Positions 1-9,098 of a stretch of 14,655 nucleotides of DNA are shown piece after piece. The notes under the pieces were generated by a model that saw nothing but the letters and a program-made list of their open reading frames with translations, searched no databases and had not been told where the DNA came from. This DNA comes from Shewanella sp. (GTDB lineage: Bacteria; Pseudomonadota; Gammaproteobacteria; Enterobacterales; Shewanellaceae): the NCBI GenBank assembly GCA_004195335.1, contig SDWK01000137.1, positions 1 through 14,655 of the forward strand. Direction: 5' to 3'. The first letter of the stretch is position 1, and each line of letters starts with the position of its first letter. Made by a program: the position numbers and the translations under genes.

Positions 1-98
1 AATTGATACATTTTATTTACAAAAACAGATGTATCCCACCCTTCTACTCTGGTAATTTAGGGCTTAGAAAAATTTCAGCATGGAACAGCGGGATAATA

Positions 99-1316
99 AT
101 GATAAAAATAATACTCAGGAGATTAACTCCCCTCTATATTCTTGTTTTTTTTGGTGTAGCCGCTTGGCTTCTCATTAGCACTAAAGAAGCTCCTGAACAG
201 AAGGAAGAGCAGAAACCAGTCCCAATCGTTGATGTGGTGAAAGTGGAACAGAAAACCGTCTCCTTAAACCTCCCATCATATGGTGTCGTCACTCCAAAGA
301 ACAAAACCCAACTGGTCACAGAAGTAAAGGGACGCTTACTTACCATCTCGCCAAATTTTGTTGCCGGTGGTGTCGTCAAAAAAGGTGAGCAGCTTGCTGT
401 AATAGAACCTTCGGATTATGAAGCTGATCTCAATCAGGCTCAGGCCAGCTTGGCCCAAGCACAAGCTGCCTTAGAGGAAGAAATAGCCCGCGGTGAAGTA
501 GCCAAAAATGATTGGAAAGGCTATGACAGTGGACTCCCGCCAGAGCTGGGGTTACGCATACCTCAACTGAAGAAAGAGCAAGCTAATGTTAAATTTGCCC
601 AAGCCTCACTCGCACGCGCTAAGCGTAACCTTGAGAGAACCGTTATTCGCGCGCCTTTTGAGGGGATAATCAAGACCAGAATCGTTGATCTGGGCCAATA
701 CGTCACTTTAGGCACTAACCTGGGTGAACTCTATGACACGCGTATTGCCGAAATCCGTCTGCCACTCGCCAATAACGACCTTGCTTACCTCGAGTCGGTA
801 GACAAACCAGATACTCAAGTCACCTTAAGTGCATCACTTGCTGGGAAAACCGTGACCTGGACAGGAAATATCATCCGCAGCGAAGGGGTGATCGACGCCG
901 AAAACCGTATGGTTTATCTGGTTGCCGAAATTAAAGATCCTTACCTGAGAGAGGGACGTAAAGAAGGACTGCTACCACTTAAATATGGCAGTTTTGTCAC
1001 CGCAGTGATTAAGGGACGTACCGTAGATGGCATCGTTCAACTCCCTCGTCATATTGTCCGTAATGGCCATGTCGCCGTAATCTCAGCCGATAACATTGTT
1101 GAGGTTCGTGAAGTCAATGTCGTGCGGACCGATGTGAACAGCGTTTATATCAAAGATAGCTTGCAAGATGGCGAGCGCGTCTCGTTAACTAAGCTGACAA
1201 ATATTTCATCTGGCCAGCTCGTCAAAATCTTAGGTGAAGCGAGTAAAAATGGCACTAATCTGCCCGAAAGTGATATTGCAAAAGAACAACGTTTAGCTGC
1301 GGCGGGTGATCAATAA
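99..1316 (+). CDS. RND efflux membrane-fusion protein (periplasmic adaptor)
   Basis: This 405-aa protein is the periplasmic adaptor (HlyD/AcrA family) that would link an inner-membrane RND pump to a TolC-like channel. It begins with a basic stretch and one hydrophobic anchor (about residues 11-26, LYILVFFGVAAWLLIS) with no lipobox, so it is anchored by a membrane helix rather than a lipid. The first lipoyl half is at about 75-105, an Ala/Gln/Leu-rich coiled-coil hairpin at 107-180, the second lipoyl half at 181-212 (RTVIRAPFEGIIKTRI region), then beta-barrel and membrane-proximal domains. The reading frame is open further upstream to base 3, but ATG 99 places the membrane anchor at the N-terminus, as is usual. 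The stop codon shares one base with the pump start (TAATG), so the two are probably translationally coupled. The substrate cannot be deduced. The family call is firm; the start is probable. Confidence 0.9.
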   Translation: MIKIILRRLTPLYILVFFGVAAWLLISTKEAPEQKEEQKPVPIVDVVKVEQKTVSLNLPSYGVVTPKNKTQLVTEVKGRLLTISPNFVAGGVVKKGEQLAVIEPSDYEADLNQAQASLAQAQAALEEEIARGEVAKNDWKGYDSGLPPELGLRIPQLKKEQANVKFAQASLARAKRNLERTVIRAPFEGIIKTRIVDLGQYVTLGTNLGELYDTRIAEIRLPLANNDLAYLESVDKPDTQVTLSASLAGKTVTWTGNIIRSEGVIDAENRMVYLVAEIKDPYLREGRKEGLLPLKYGSFVTAVIKGRTVDGIVQLPRHIVRNGHVAVISADNIVEVREVNVVRTDVNSVYIKDSLQDGERVSLTKLTNISSGQLVKILGEASKNGTNLPESDIAKEQRLAAAGDQ

Positions 1317-4300
1317 TGGGGCCACAAACAGGAATAATGGCTTGGTTTGCCAGAAATACGGTTGCAGCTAATTTACTCATGGTTTTCCTGATACTCGGGG
1401 GGATATTCAGTAGTTTTTTTGTCATCAATAAAGAAATTTTTCCCTCTTTTGAACTGAACTATCTGCAAATTACGGTTGCCTATCCTGGCGCGGCTCCCCA
1501 AGAGATCGAAGAGGGGATCAATATAAAGATTGAAGAATCGATTCAGGATATTGATGGCATAAAAAAAGTCACCTCAGTCGCCAGTGAGGGCGTGGGCTCA
1601 GTGACGATTGAGGTTCAGGACAGCTATGATCCTCAAGATATTCTGGATGAAGCAAAACTCAGACTCGATGCCATCTCTACCTTCCCGGATAATATCGAAA
1701 AACCTAACATCTTCCGCATCAAACCGGAAAACAATGTTATCTGGGTCTCTGTCTATGGTGATCTCGACCTGCATGAGATGAAGGAGCTGGCCAAAAGCAT
1801 TAGAGAAGATATCACTTCACTTCCTTCGGTAACCCGTGCAAAAGTCACTGGCGTCCGTGATTACGAGATAGGCATTGAGGTATCGGAAGATAAACTCAGA
1901 GAGTACGGACTTAGTTTCGCCCAAGTGGCTAAAGCCGTGCAAAGCTCCTCAATCGATCTTCCCGGTGGTTCTATTCGGGCACAGGATGGCGACATCCTAC
2001 TGAGAACCAAAGGTCAGGCTTATACCGGCGATGACTTTTCTAAAATAGTGGTGTCGACCCGAACTGATGGCAGCCGAATCATGCTGCCACAGGTCGCCAC
2101 GATTAAGGATGATTTTGAAGAAAGACTTGAGTACACCCGCTTTAACGGAAAACCCGCAGCGATTATCGAAGTCACCAGTATTGACGACCAAAACGCACTG
2201 GATATCTCCGCGGAGGTAAAAGAATATGTCGCCGAGCGTAGTAAGACTCTGCCAGCCTCTGCCAAACTTGATACCTGGGGCGACCTGACTCACTACCTCA
2301 AGGGGCGTTTGAACATGATGTTATCCAACATGTTCTATGGGGCCGTGTTGGTATTTCTGATCCTCGCCCTCTTCCTTGACGTTAAGCTTGCCTTCTGGGT
2401 AATGATGGGGCTGCCAGTCTGCTTTTTAGGCACCGCACTATTAATGCCTATCGAACCGTTTTCGATGTCGATTAACCTATTAACCCTATTCGCCTTCATT
2501 CTGGTACTCGGTATCGTCGTCGATGACGCCATCGTGATAGGAGAGAGTGCCTATAGTGAAACCGAGCGGCATGGTCATTCCCTCGATAACGTCATTAAAG
2601 GTGCAAAAAAGGTCGCCATGCCAGCCACCTTCGGGGTATTAACTACCATAGCGGCCTTTATACCCATGTTGATGGTAGCGGGCCCTCAAGGGATCATCTG
2701 GAAATCCATTGGAATGATTGTCATCCTCTGTCTGGCCTTCTCCTTGGTAGAATCTAAGCTGATCTTACCTGCTCATCTGGCTCATATGAAGCCGAAAAAA
2801 CCGAACCTTAACCCTAATATCTTTGTGCGCTTTAAAATTGCACTTAACAATAAGGTTCAGCATTTTATCCACCATAAATATCGCTATTTTTTAGAAACTT
2901 GTATCAAAAATAGATATAGCGTTGTAGCCGTCTTTATCGGTGTACTCATTCTATCTGTCGCACTGGTTGTAAGTGGCACGGTACGTTGGGTCTTCTTCCC
3001 TGATCTGCCTTCAGATTTTATTCAAGTTCAACTGGAAATGGAACCTGGCAGCTCTGAAGAGAATACCTTGAAGGTGGTGAAAGAGATTGAGGATGCGCTC
3101 TATGCCATGAATCAACAGGTAGAGGATGAAGTCGGCTATCCGGTCGTCAAGCACAGTTTTATCGACATGAGCTCGCGCTCCTCAGCCTTTATCTTTGCCG
3201 AACTCACCAAGGGAGAAGATCGTGAAGTCGATGGTGTGAGAATCGCCAACCTCTGGCGTGAAAACTTACCTGAACTACTCTCGGTGAAAAAACTAAATAT
3301 CAATGCCAGCACCAATGATGCTGGCGCCGATATCTCATTCAGGCTCTCTTCGAGTAATTTAGAGCAACTAGCCCTAGCCTCCGCCGAGCTTAAGCAGAAA
3401 CTGAAAACCTATGAAGGTATCTATGATATTTCCGATAACTATTCATCGGGAAGCCATGAGATCCGTCTCAATATTAAACCCGAAGCTGAAGCTCAAGGCC
3501 TAACCCTGTCGGATCTTGCCAGTCAAGTTCGCTATGGTTTCTACGGCTTCGAAGCGCAGAGGATATTGAGAAATAAGGAGGAGGTGAAAGTGATGGTGCG
3601 CTACCCGCTCGATCAGCGCCGCTCTGTAGGTCATCTTGAAAATATGATGATCCGCACCCCTAATGGGATCTCAGTTCCCTTCTCTACTGTTGCCGAAATT
3701 GAATTAGGGGACTCCTACTCATCGATCACCCGTGTCGATGGCCGCCGTGCGATATCCATTATCGCCAATGCTGATAAAGATAAGGTGGAGCCATCTAAAA
3801 TTGTCGCCGAAATTCAGGAGGAGTTTCTGCCCTATTTAGAAACGCAGTATCCACAAATCTCGACAACATTAGACGGTGGCAGCGCCGATGAACAAAGTGC
3901 GCTGATTAGCTTAGTGCAAGGTTTCTTATTTGCGCTATTTGCCATCTATGCTTTGATGGCGATACCGCTAAAATCCTATAGCCAGCCATTGATCATCATG
4001 GCCGTGATCCCATTTGGGATCATAGGAGCATTGTTTGGCCACCTGATCCAGGGGTTAGCACTCAATATCCTCAGTCTATGTGGCATTGTAGCGCTTGCGG
4101 GCGTTGTGGTGAACGACTCGCTCATTCTGGTCGACTTTGTTAATAAGGCCCGTGCTCAGGGGCAATCGATAATCCAAGCAGCCGTTGACTCAGGTTGTCA
4201 CCGTTTCCGTGCGATTATCTTAACCTCATTAACCACTTTTGTGGGTCTTGTTCCCATCCTTTTGGAAACAAGTTTACAAGCACAGATCGTGATCCCGATG

Positions 4301-4474
4301 GCGACCTCACTCGCCTTCGGTATCTTGTTCTCTACCGTGGTAACGCTGATTTTGATCCCCTTGCTTTATATCGTACTCGACGATGCTAAGCAGCTTTTGT
4401 CATGGTTAATGAAAGCACTGCGTCGTTTCTATAACTGGTGGTGGCAACCTAAATCAAATGCGGAGCAGAGCTAA
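1316..4474 (+). CDS. RND efflux transporter permease subunit (AcrB/HAE family)
   Basis: This 1052-aa protein has the usual length of a proton-driven RND pump of the hydrophobe/amphiphile exporter class. TM1 follows the N-terminal motif AWFARNTVAANLLMV (9-23). The first periplasmic porter loop runs to about 335. TM2-TM6 follow, with the TM4 signature GIVVDDAIVIGE (399-410) carrying the two aspartates D403 and D404 of the proton relay. The second periplasmic loop is about 560-865, and the last TM block 866-1022 contains VVVNDSLILVDF (930-941). At the position of the AcrB TM10 lysine (K940) this protein has N933, so the charge relay differs from AcrB. It overlaps the adaptor gene by one base and is followed within 30 bp by a terminator, so the operon is two genes long. 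ATG 1337 (residue 8) is an alternative start. The substrate is unknown: organic compounds are likelier than metal ions, as no metal-binding methionine clusters stand out. Confidence 0.92.
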   Translation: MGPQTGIMAWFARNTVAANLLMVFLILGGIFSSFFVINKEIFPSFELNYLQITVAYPGAAPQEIEEGINIKIEESIQDIDGIKKVTSVASEGVGSVTIEVQDSYDPQDILDEAKLRLDAISTFPDNIEKPNIFRIKPENNVIWVSVYGDLDLHEMKELAKSIREDITSLPSVTRAKVTGVRDYEIGIEVSEDKLREYGLSFAQVAKAVQSSSIDLPGGSIRAQDGDILLRTKGQAYTGDDFSKIVVSTRTDGSRIMLPQVATIKDDFEERLEYTRFNGKPAAIIEVTSIDDQNALDISAEVKEYVAERSKTLPASAKLDTWGDLTHYLKGRLNMMLSNMFYGAVLVFLILALFLDVKLAFWVMMGLPVCFLGTALLMPIEPFSMSINLLTLFAFILVLGIVVDDAIVIGESAYSETERHGHSLDNVIKGAKKVAMPATFGVLTTIAAFIPMLMVAGPQGIIWKSIGMIVILCLAFSLVESKLILPAHLAHMKPKKPNLNPNIFVRFKIALNNKVQHFIHHKYRYFLETCIKNRYSVVAVFIGVLILSVALVVSGTVRWVFFPDLPSDFIQVQLEMEPGSSEENTLKVVKEIEDALYAMNQQVEDEVGYPVVKHSFIDMSSRSSAFIFAELTKGEDREVDGVRIANLWRENLPELLSVKKLNINASTNDAGADISFRLSSSNLEQLALASAELKQKLKTYEGIYDISDNYSSGSHEIRLNIKPEAEAQGLTLSDLASQVRYGFYGFEAQRILRNKEEVKVMVRYPLDQRRSVGHLENMMIRTPNGISVPFSTVAEIELGDSYSSITRVDGRRAISIIANADKDKVEPSKIVAEIQEEFLPYLETQYPQISTTLDGGSADEQSALISLVQGFLFALFAIYALMAIPLKSYSQPLIIMAVIPFGIIGALFGHLIQGLALNILSLCGIVALAGVVVNDSLILVDFVNKARAQGQSIIQAAVDSGCHRFRAIILTSLTTFVGLVPILLETSLQAQIVIPMATSLAFGILFSTVVTLILIPLLYIVLDDAKQLLSWLMKALRRFYNWWWQPKSNAEQS

Positions 4475-4497
4475 GGCTGATTGCTTCATAAGATGGT

Positions 4498-4524
4498 AAA
4501 AAGGGAGGCACTGCCTCCCTTTTT
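4498..4524 (+). terminator. Rho-independent terminator of the RND operon
   Basis: A perfect 7-bp GC-rich stem, GGGAGGC (4503-4509) and GCCTCCC (4513-4519), with a 3-nt ACT loop is followed by five T residues. Five A residues precede the stem, so it could also work for transcripts on the other strand. It lies 24 bp after the pump stop codon. The downstream radical SAM frame is open right through it, which argues against any start for that gene before 4524. Confidence 0.92.
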
Positions 4525-4597
4525 CGATCTGACCGACAGTTTATTCTTAGGAAATCCTCTAAACTCATCACTATTATCAATCACTATTGTTCCCTCA

Positions 4598-5272
4598 ATG
4601 ACCCTCTCAAAATCTATCGATTCAACGGCAGCACTCACAAATGAGGCCGTGAATAGCCCCGCTTCCAATGAGCTAAGCTCAACACTGGTTTACGATATTC
4701 GAAATAGCCGTTACCTCAACATCACGGGTCGTTGCACCCTACGTTGCCAATTTTGTCCGAAGCATAATGGCAGCAAGCAGGTCCATGAATATCAATTAGA
4801 TTTAGACCATCAGCCAAAGGCGGAAGAGATCATCCCATTGTTGGGCGATGTTGAGCATTTTGATGAATATGTTTTCTGTGGTTATGGCGAGCCAACCCTC
4901 AACTTAGACACATTGCTAACCGTGGCTAAAGAGATCAAGCAAAGAGGAGGCTATGTCAGAGTCAATACCGATGGTTTAGGCAATCTCTTCCATAGACGCA
5001 ATATTTTGCCGGAGCTAGCGGTATCCGTTGATGCCCTATCCATTTCACTTAACGCCGATAACGAACAAGCTTATATTCAACACTGCCAACCTAAGCTTAA
5101 AAATTCATATCAAGCCGTAAGTGAGTTTATTCGTCTTGCCCCCGATTATATTAACAGCGTTCAAGTATCTGCTATCGACGGACTCGAAGGTGTCGATATA
5201 GCGGCTTGTAGAAAATTTGTCGAGGCGAGTGGAGCTGAATTTAAACACAGGGTACTGGGCATAGTTGGATAA
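4598..5272 (+). CDS. TatD-associated radical SAM protein
   Basis: This 224-aa protein carries the radical SAM cluster motif CX3CX2C (C46, C50, C53, in GRCTLRCQFCPK) that binds a 4Fe-4S cluster and S-adenosylmethionine. It has a GGEP-type motif (GYGEPT, 95-100) and further strands of the partial TIM barrel (RVNTDG at 121-126, SISLNAD at 148-154). Length and motif context match the small family whose members sit beside or are fused to TatD-type nucleases. The substrate and reaction of that family are not established to my knowledge. No TatD gene is present here. The frame is open from 4481, but that stretch overlaps the upstream terminator, so ATG 4598 is preferred. No convincing Shine-Dalgarno precedes it, and GTG 4649 is another option. 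The family call is good; the N-terminus is uncertain. Confidence 0.82.
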   Translation: MTLSKSIDSTAALTNEAVNSPASNELSSTLVYDIRNSRYLNITGRCTLRCQFCPKHNGSKQVHEYQLDLDHQPKAEEIIPLLGDVEHFDEYVFCGYGEPTLNLDTLLTVAKEIKQRGGYVRVNTDGLGNLFHRRNILPELAVSVDALSISLNADNEQAYIQHCQPKLKNSYQAVSEFIRLAPDYINSVQVSAIDGLEGVDIAACRKFVEASGAEFKHRVLGIVG

Positions 5273-5424
5273 AAACGATTAAACAAAAATACCTGTAGCA
5301 CCGGATGCCAAGGATCTGAATCACATTAATTATCACTAGGTTAGAAGGGTGTAACTGGCAGTGTCTGGAATGTGGATTTATGCTAACATGAGTACCCATA
5401 AAATAAACAACATTAAAACTCTAA

Positions 5425-7641
5425 ATGCTGACGCGAAAACTACCTCTGCTTATCGACGCCCAAGGGATCCATTGGTCTAACCAACGATTAATATCTGTTG
5501 GTGCCCAACTGTGCCTATTGCTGCTTAGCGTTGTGTTGATCAGTAACGTCATCATCACCCTTGGCGAGCGCAGGTTACAGGAAGATTGGGCTACCCAAAG
5601 ATACAGCGAACTGCAAGCGGTAGGGACACTCATCGCCGATAAGGTCTCGTTTCAACAATTCAGAACCCAGATGTTTGCTAAATCTGAACTTCTCAATCGT
5701 TACCTGAATATTCCCAACATAGACAGACAAGAGAAGTTAAAAGACAACTGGCAGCTTATTACAAAGAACATTCCCGAATTACTGGATATTGCGTTATTTG
5801 ACCCCCAAGGCAATTTTAAATTTGCCACCACTGATGAGTTCGGCCATGAGCCGCTACCTCCTTCTTTACTTGGCGGCTCTCGTAATATGGGGGGAAATGA
5901 GATCTACACTTCTCCTCTAGAGTTTAGTCCTATCAATGGCAAGCTGGAACCCTACCTGTATCAGCTTGCCTGGCTCGAAAATCCCGATCAGAGTATCAGG
6001 GGCTACTTAGTCACCTATAACTCGATGTCAAAAATGCTTAAAAGCATCAAGCCCGCCTATTCAAGCACAGAGTCTCCACTACTGATGTTAGATACACAGG
6101 GATTAGTCTATGCGGGCGCCGATTCACGACCATCATTGAAACGAGTCCCGGATACTATGGGAGGGAGCCTCAAACAAAGTTACCCAGCCCTTTGGCGAAA
6201 AATGGCCATGAGTAACTTTGGTCAATTTCACGGCGATAACGCCACCTTTGTTTACCTTAAGGTTGAACTGACGACACAATATGAAACCCGTAGAGAGTAT
6301 TTTCTAGTTTCTTATGTTCGTAACGATGACATTGCAGCAAACTTCTCTCAATGGCGAAGTATCCTTATCGGTGGAGCAACCGTACTCACCTTTCTAGCTT
6401 CGATGCTGATCATTCTCAGCCACTCTTATAGACTCGAGCAGCGCTCCAGACAATACAGTATCGAACTGTCAAACAGCCTCTTCTACAGAGATGTAGGCAG
6501 CATCATAGTCAACGATAAAAACCGGGTTATCTCGGCGAATCAGATGGCGGCTGAGCTATTAGCCCTGCCCAATGATGACTTATTGGATAGGAGTTTACAG
6601 CGGATTTTGCATCTGGAAGATGAAGACTACTCTTTGATAATGAACCAGCTACAACAAGAAAATGAATGGAAGGGCGAATTTGATGTCGGTTCAGAGAGTC
6701 AGGCTAAACTGATAGCTCACATCAAAACGCAGCATACACCAGATAAGAAAAATCAATATCTACTGATCACTTTTGAAGATGTGACAGAGCTTAAAAAGGC
6801 ACAGGATGAAGCCAATATTAATCGACTTCTCAATGACAGTGCGGTTGCAACGGCGTTGATCACTGCCGATGGAACGCTGCAAAGAACCAACACAGCCTTC
6901 GATAAGCAGATCCAACTCAAAGAGTGCACCAGCAAAAAGTTAACCGAAATATTGGACCATAATTTAGGCAATAAATGGCCACAGATTTTACAGCAGATCA
7001 TTCTTCAGGGAAGTTGGAAGGGACAGGTACTCTGCTCCCCCAATAGCGTTGAAAGTGCATGTTTACAAGCCACCCTTAAAGGTAATTTAGACTCGTCCGG
7101 TGATATCGAATACATCGTCTGTACCTTCGAGCAAGCGACGCCCAAGGCCAGCATTCATGACAGCGGTGACTTAGTGCCTCACCGCACAACCATCTTAGTC
7201 AACCTAAGGGATCTCGACAGTTATTTTAAGTCTCTGACTGAATACAGCAGGGATCGCTCCAGCCTCCTGCTTATCGATATCACAGCCGAAAGCATGCTCA
7301 GTCATATGAGTGATATTGGTCAGTTAGAAAGCCGTCAGAAAGAGGTAGAGATACAACTTCTCAGAGAACTACCGACAGGCTACCAGATGTCTCATTGGCA
7401 GTTGGGCAAGTTAATCATCATACTGCCAGACACCGATTCCGATGATGCCCATCATTTCGCCATAAAATCTATGGGTAGTCTAAACGATATGGGATTAGGT
7501 GAAGGTATCTGTATGGGCATCGCCGCCTATCAGGATAACCAGAGTCTGGAACAATACCTGAGTAACGCAGAAGTGGCGCTCAAAAGAGCGAAGCAAACAG
7601 GCGAGCAGCGGATCTGTCAGGCATTTACCCGATTGAGTTGA
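5425..7641 (+). CDS. Membrane sensor: periplasmic domain, two PAS-like modules, degenerate GGDEF domain
   Basis: This 738-aa protein has TM1 at about 22-45, a periplasmic domain at about 46-312 and TM2 at 313-334, the layout of dCACHE-type sensors. Two cytoplasmic PAS-like modules follow, about 350-455 (GSIIVNDKNRVISANQMAAE, ending LITFEDVTELKKAQ) and 465-570 (ATALITADGTLQRTNTAFDK). The C-terminal part, about 588-735, follows the GGDEF fold: LLLIDI (614-619), LIIILPDT (663-670), and the closing pattern MGIAAYQDNQSLEQYLSNAE then ALKRAKQTGEQRI. The active-site GGDEF signature is replaced by QLGKL (659-663), so it should not make c-di-GMP. No EAL domain or kinase is present, so output is probably by protein or ligand binding. 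No strong ribosome site precedes ATG 5425. It is separated from the radical SAM gene by 152 bp and is convergent with the next gene. Confidence 0.78.
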   Translation: MLTRKLPLLIDAQGIHWSNQRLISVGAQLCLLLLSVVLISNVIITLGERRLQEDWATQRYSELQAVGTLIADKVSFQQFRTQMFAKSELLNRYLNIPNIDRQEKLKDNWQLITKNIPELLDIALFDPQGNFKFATTDEFGHEPLPPSLLGGSRNMGGNEIYTSPLEFSPINGKLEPYLYQLAWLENPDQSIRGYLVTYNSMSKMLKSIKPAYSSTESPLLMLDTQGLVYAGADSRPSLKRVPDTMGGSLKQSYPALWRKMAMSNFGQFHGDNATFVYLKVELTTQYETRREYFLVSYVRNDDIAANFSQWRSILIGGATVLTFLASMLIILSHSYRLEQRSRQYSIELSNSLFYRDVGSIIVNDKNRVISANQMAAELLALPNDDLLDRSLQRILHLEDEDYSLIMNQLQQENEWKGEFDVGSESQAKLIAHIKTQHTPDKKNQYLLITFEDVTELKKAQDEANINRLLNDSAVATALITADGTLQRTNTAFDKQIQLKECTSKKLTEILDHNLGNKWPQILQQIILQGSWKGQVLCSPNSVESACLQATLKGNLDSSGDIEYIVCTFEQATPKASIHDSGDLVPHRTTILVNLRDLDSYFKSLTEYSRDRSSLLLIDITAESMLSHMSDIGQLESRQKEVEIQLLRELPTGYQMSHWQLGKLIIILPDTDSDDAHHFAIKSMGSLNDMGLGEGICMGIAAYQDNQSLEQYLSNAEVALKRAKQTGEQRICQAFTRLS

Positions 7642-7646
7642 TTCAG

Positions 7647-7658
7647 GTTCCTAGGAAC
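7647..7658. repeat. 12-bp perfect palindrome between convergent genes
   Basis: GTTCCTAGGAAC is a perfect palindrome in the 36-bp gap between the convergent ends of the sensor and the 461-aa protein genes, and part of it repeats directly after it (TAGGAAC again at 7659-7665). There is no T-run, so it is not a standard intrinsic terminator. Its role is unknown. Confidence 0.4.
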
Positions 7659-7677
7659 TAGGAACTCGTTCGACAAC

Positions 7678-9063
7678 TTAATCTATTTCCGGGATCCCAT
7701 CGGGAAGATCGCTCTGGCTCACATCGACAATATTCGAGCGATTCATGGTGATCTTGTAGCGCGCATATTGAACCTCATCCTTGTCATCTCGAAGAGCCAG
7801 AATCATGTTTATCTGGTATCTACGCTCGACAGAGTCATTACTGATTTTGCCATCTTGCTCTTTATAGATTTTAGCTTTTCCACGCTCTAAATAACGTGCA
7901 AATGGCGCAAGGCTGAAGTTCACCTGTTCCTGAATCGTAGTATATCCGGCTAAGAAATCCTTCTGCGTAACTCTGGTGTGTATGCCGTAATGCAGCACTT
8001 CGGCATCGAGTTTATTTTGACTGTGACGCCGCTTGAGGATATCAGATACTGTAGTCGGTAATTCCGCCGACTTCATAAAGTCCAACCAGACGAGCTGTTT
8101 AGCTATCGGAGCCTGAGTGTTGGTATCCCTGAGAATTCGGCTCCATTTTGGACGTCCTTTCTGAATAACTCGCCATAGCGCATTACGGATATCTTCCTTA
8201 AATATTTCTCGAAATCCATAAATAACCGCTAATGTCAGCACTAACGCTATCGTTAGACCGCTAAATACCCCCTGCGCCTTAATAATCAAGGCGGAAACGA
8301 CCAGCATTACCATTGCCGTTGCAAAGCCTGTGGTCACCTTCTTAAGACCCACCCCTAAGGTTTTAAATTCATCCTTTAATACTACCCCTTGCTGAATTAA
8401 CCGTCTGAGTAATAGCATCTTGTTGGAAATACGATTAGGTTCCTCTACAGTCTGAAGCGAGTTATATCGTTTCGATTTTCTGTGCTCATGCTCAGAGCGA
8501 CACAAGCCGATGACATTATCGACGATTTCGCTATATTCGCTGCTTCTTGGCGCACTCGATAACAACTTCAATAATCGCTGCTCACAGAACCAAGAAAGGT
8601 AGTTATCTGCATTTTCAAAGTACGATTTCCACTTAGGATCGCTGGGCTCATTACGGCGGAACTTCTTCAATAATTGAATGACCAGCTCATAGAGATCATT
8701 AAGCGCTCCATAAAATTCCTCCGCATTCTCTATCTGCCCCACTTCCTTGCTGTCTGTTTCGATAGCGACCGAAAATTGATAAGCAAACAGGTTCAGATAG
8801 AGACGAAACTCTTCAACCGTACGCTTCTTCTGACTCGCGAAACGACTCTGCACTAGGGGAAGGTGTAAGGCAGAGGAATAATAGGAACGCCGACCGGTAA
8901 TGGCTGAATGGTAATATTCCTCCTCATTGAGGCTATGTGGGCCAATACCCATCTCTTTAGGGAGGAAAAAATAGAGATCCAGACGTCGGTTAGCACCCAC
9001 CTTCATCTGGTGAATAAACTTAATAGAGAGGGATTCTTCCTGTTTGACTCGAATTTTAGCCAC
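7678..9063 (-). CDS. Conserved-looking membrane protein of unknown function (461 aa)
   Basis: I do not recognise this family. The product is rich in charged and aromatic residues. The N-terminal 240 residues look soluble and mainly helical. Two adjacent hydrophobic segments (about 244-262, GFATAMVMLVVSALII, and 266-284, VFSGLTIALVLTLAVIYGF) form a membrane hairpin. About 175 more soluble residues end in an acidic tail (SQSDLPDGIPEID). With both ends on the same side, a peripheral/cytoplasmic protein held by a hairpin is likely. There is no signal peptide, and I saw no nucleotide-binding or protease motif. The start is GTG (complement of 9061-9063) preceded by a strong CAGGAG ribosome site at 9068-9073, which fixes the N-terminus well. 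It is apparently monocistronic, convergent with the sensor gene, with a palindromic repeat upstream. Confidence 0.75.
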   Translation of the reverse strand: MAKIRVKQEESLSIKFIHQMKVGANRRLDLYFFLPKEMGIGPHSLNEEEYYHSAITGRRSYYSSALHLPLVQSRFASQKKRTVEEFRLYLNLFAYQFSVAIETDSKEVGQIENAEEFYGALNDLYELVIQLLKKFRRNEPSDPKWKSYFENADNYLSWFCEQRLLKLLSSAPRSSEYSEIVDNVIGLCRSEHEHRKSKRYNSLQTVEEPNRISNKMLLLRRLIQQGVVLKDEFKTLGVGLKKVTTGFATAMVMLVVSALIIKAQGVFSGLTIALVLTLAVIYGFREIFKEDIRNALWRVIQKGRPKWSRILRDTNTQAPIAKQLVWLDFMKSAELPTTVSDILKRRHSQNKLDAEVLHYGIHTRVTQKDFLAGYTTIQEQVNFSLAPFARYLERGKAKIYKEQDGKISNDSVERRYQINMILALRDDKDEVQYARYKITMNRSNIVDVSQSDLPDGIPEID

Positions 9064-9098
9064 TGAACTCCTGAATGTTTACCAAATTAAATCAAATA

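Noticed and set aside
1997..2532. Minus-strand open frames of 65-98 codons inside the RND pump gene
   Set aside because: They are shadows of a well-supported 1052-aa coding sequence and lack family resemblance or start signals.
7647..7665. Intrinsic terminator between the convergent genes
   Set aside because: The palindrome has no T-run on either strand and its two halves leave no loop, so it is recorded only as a palindrome.
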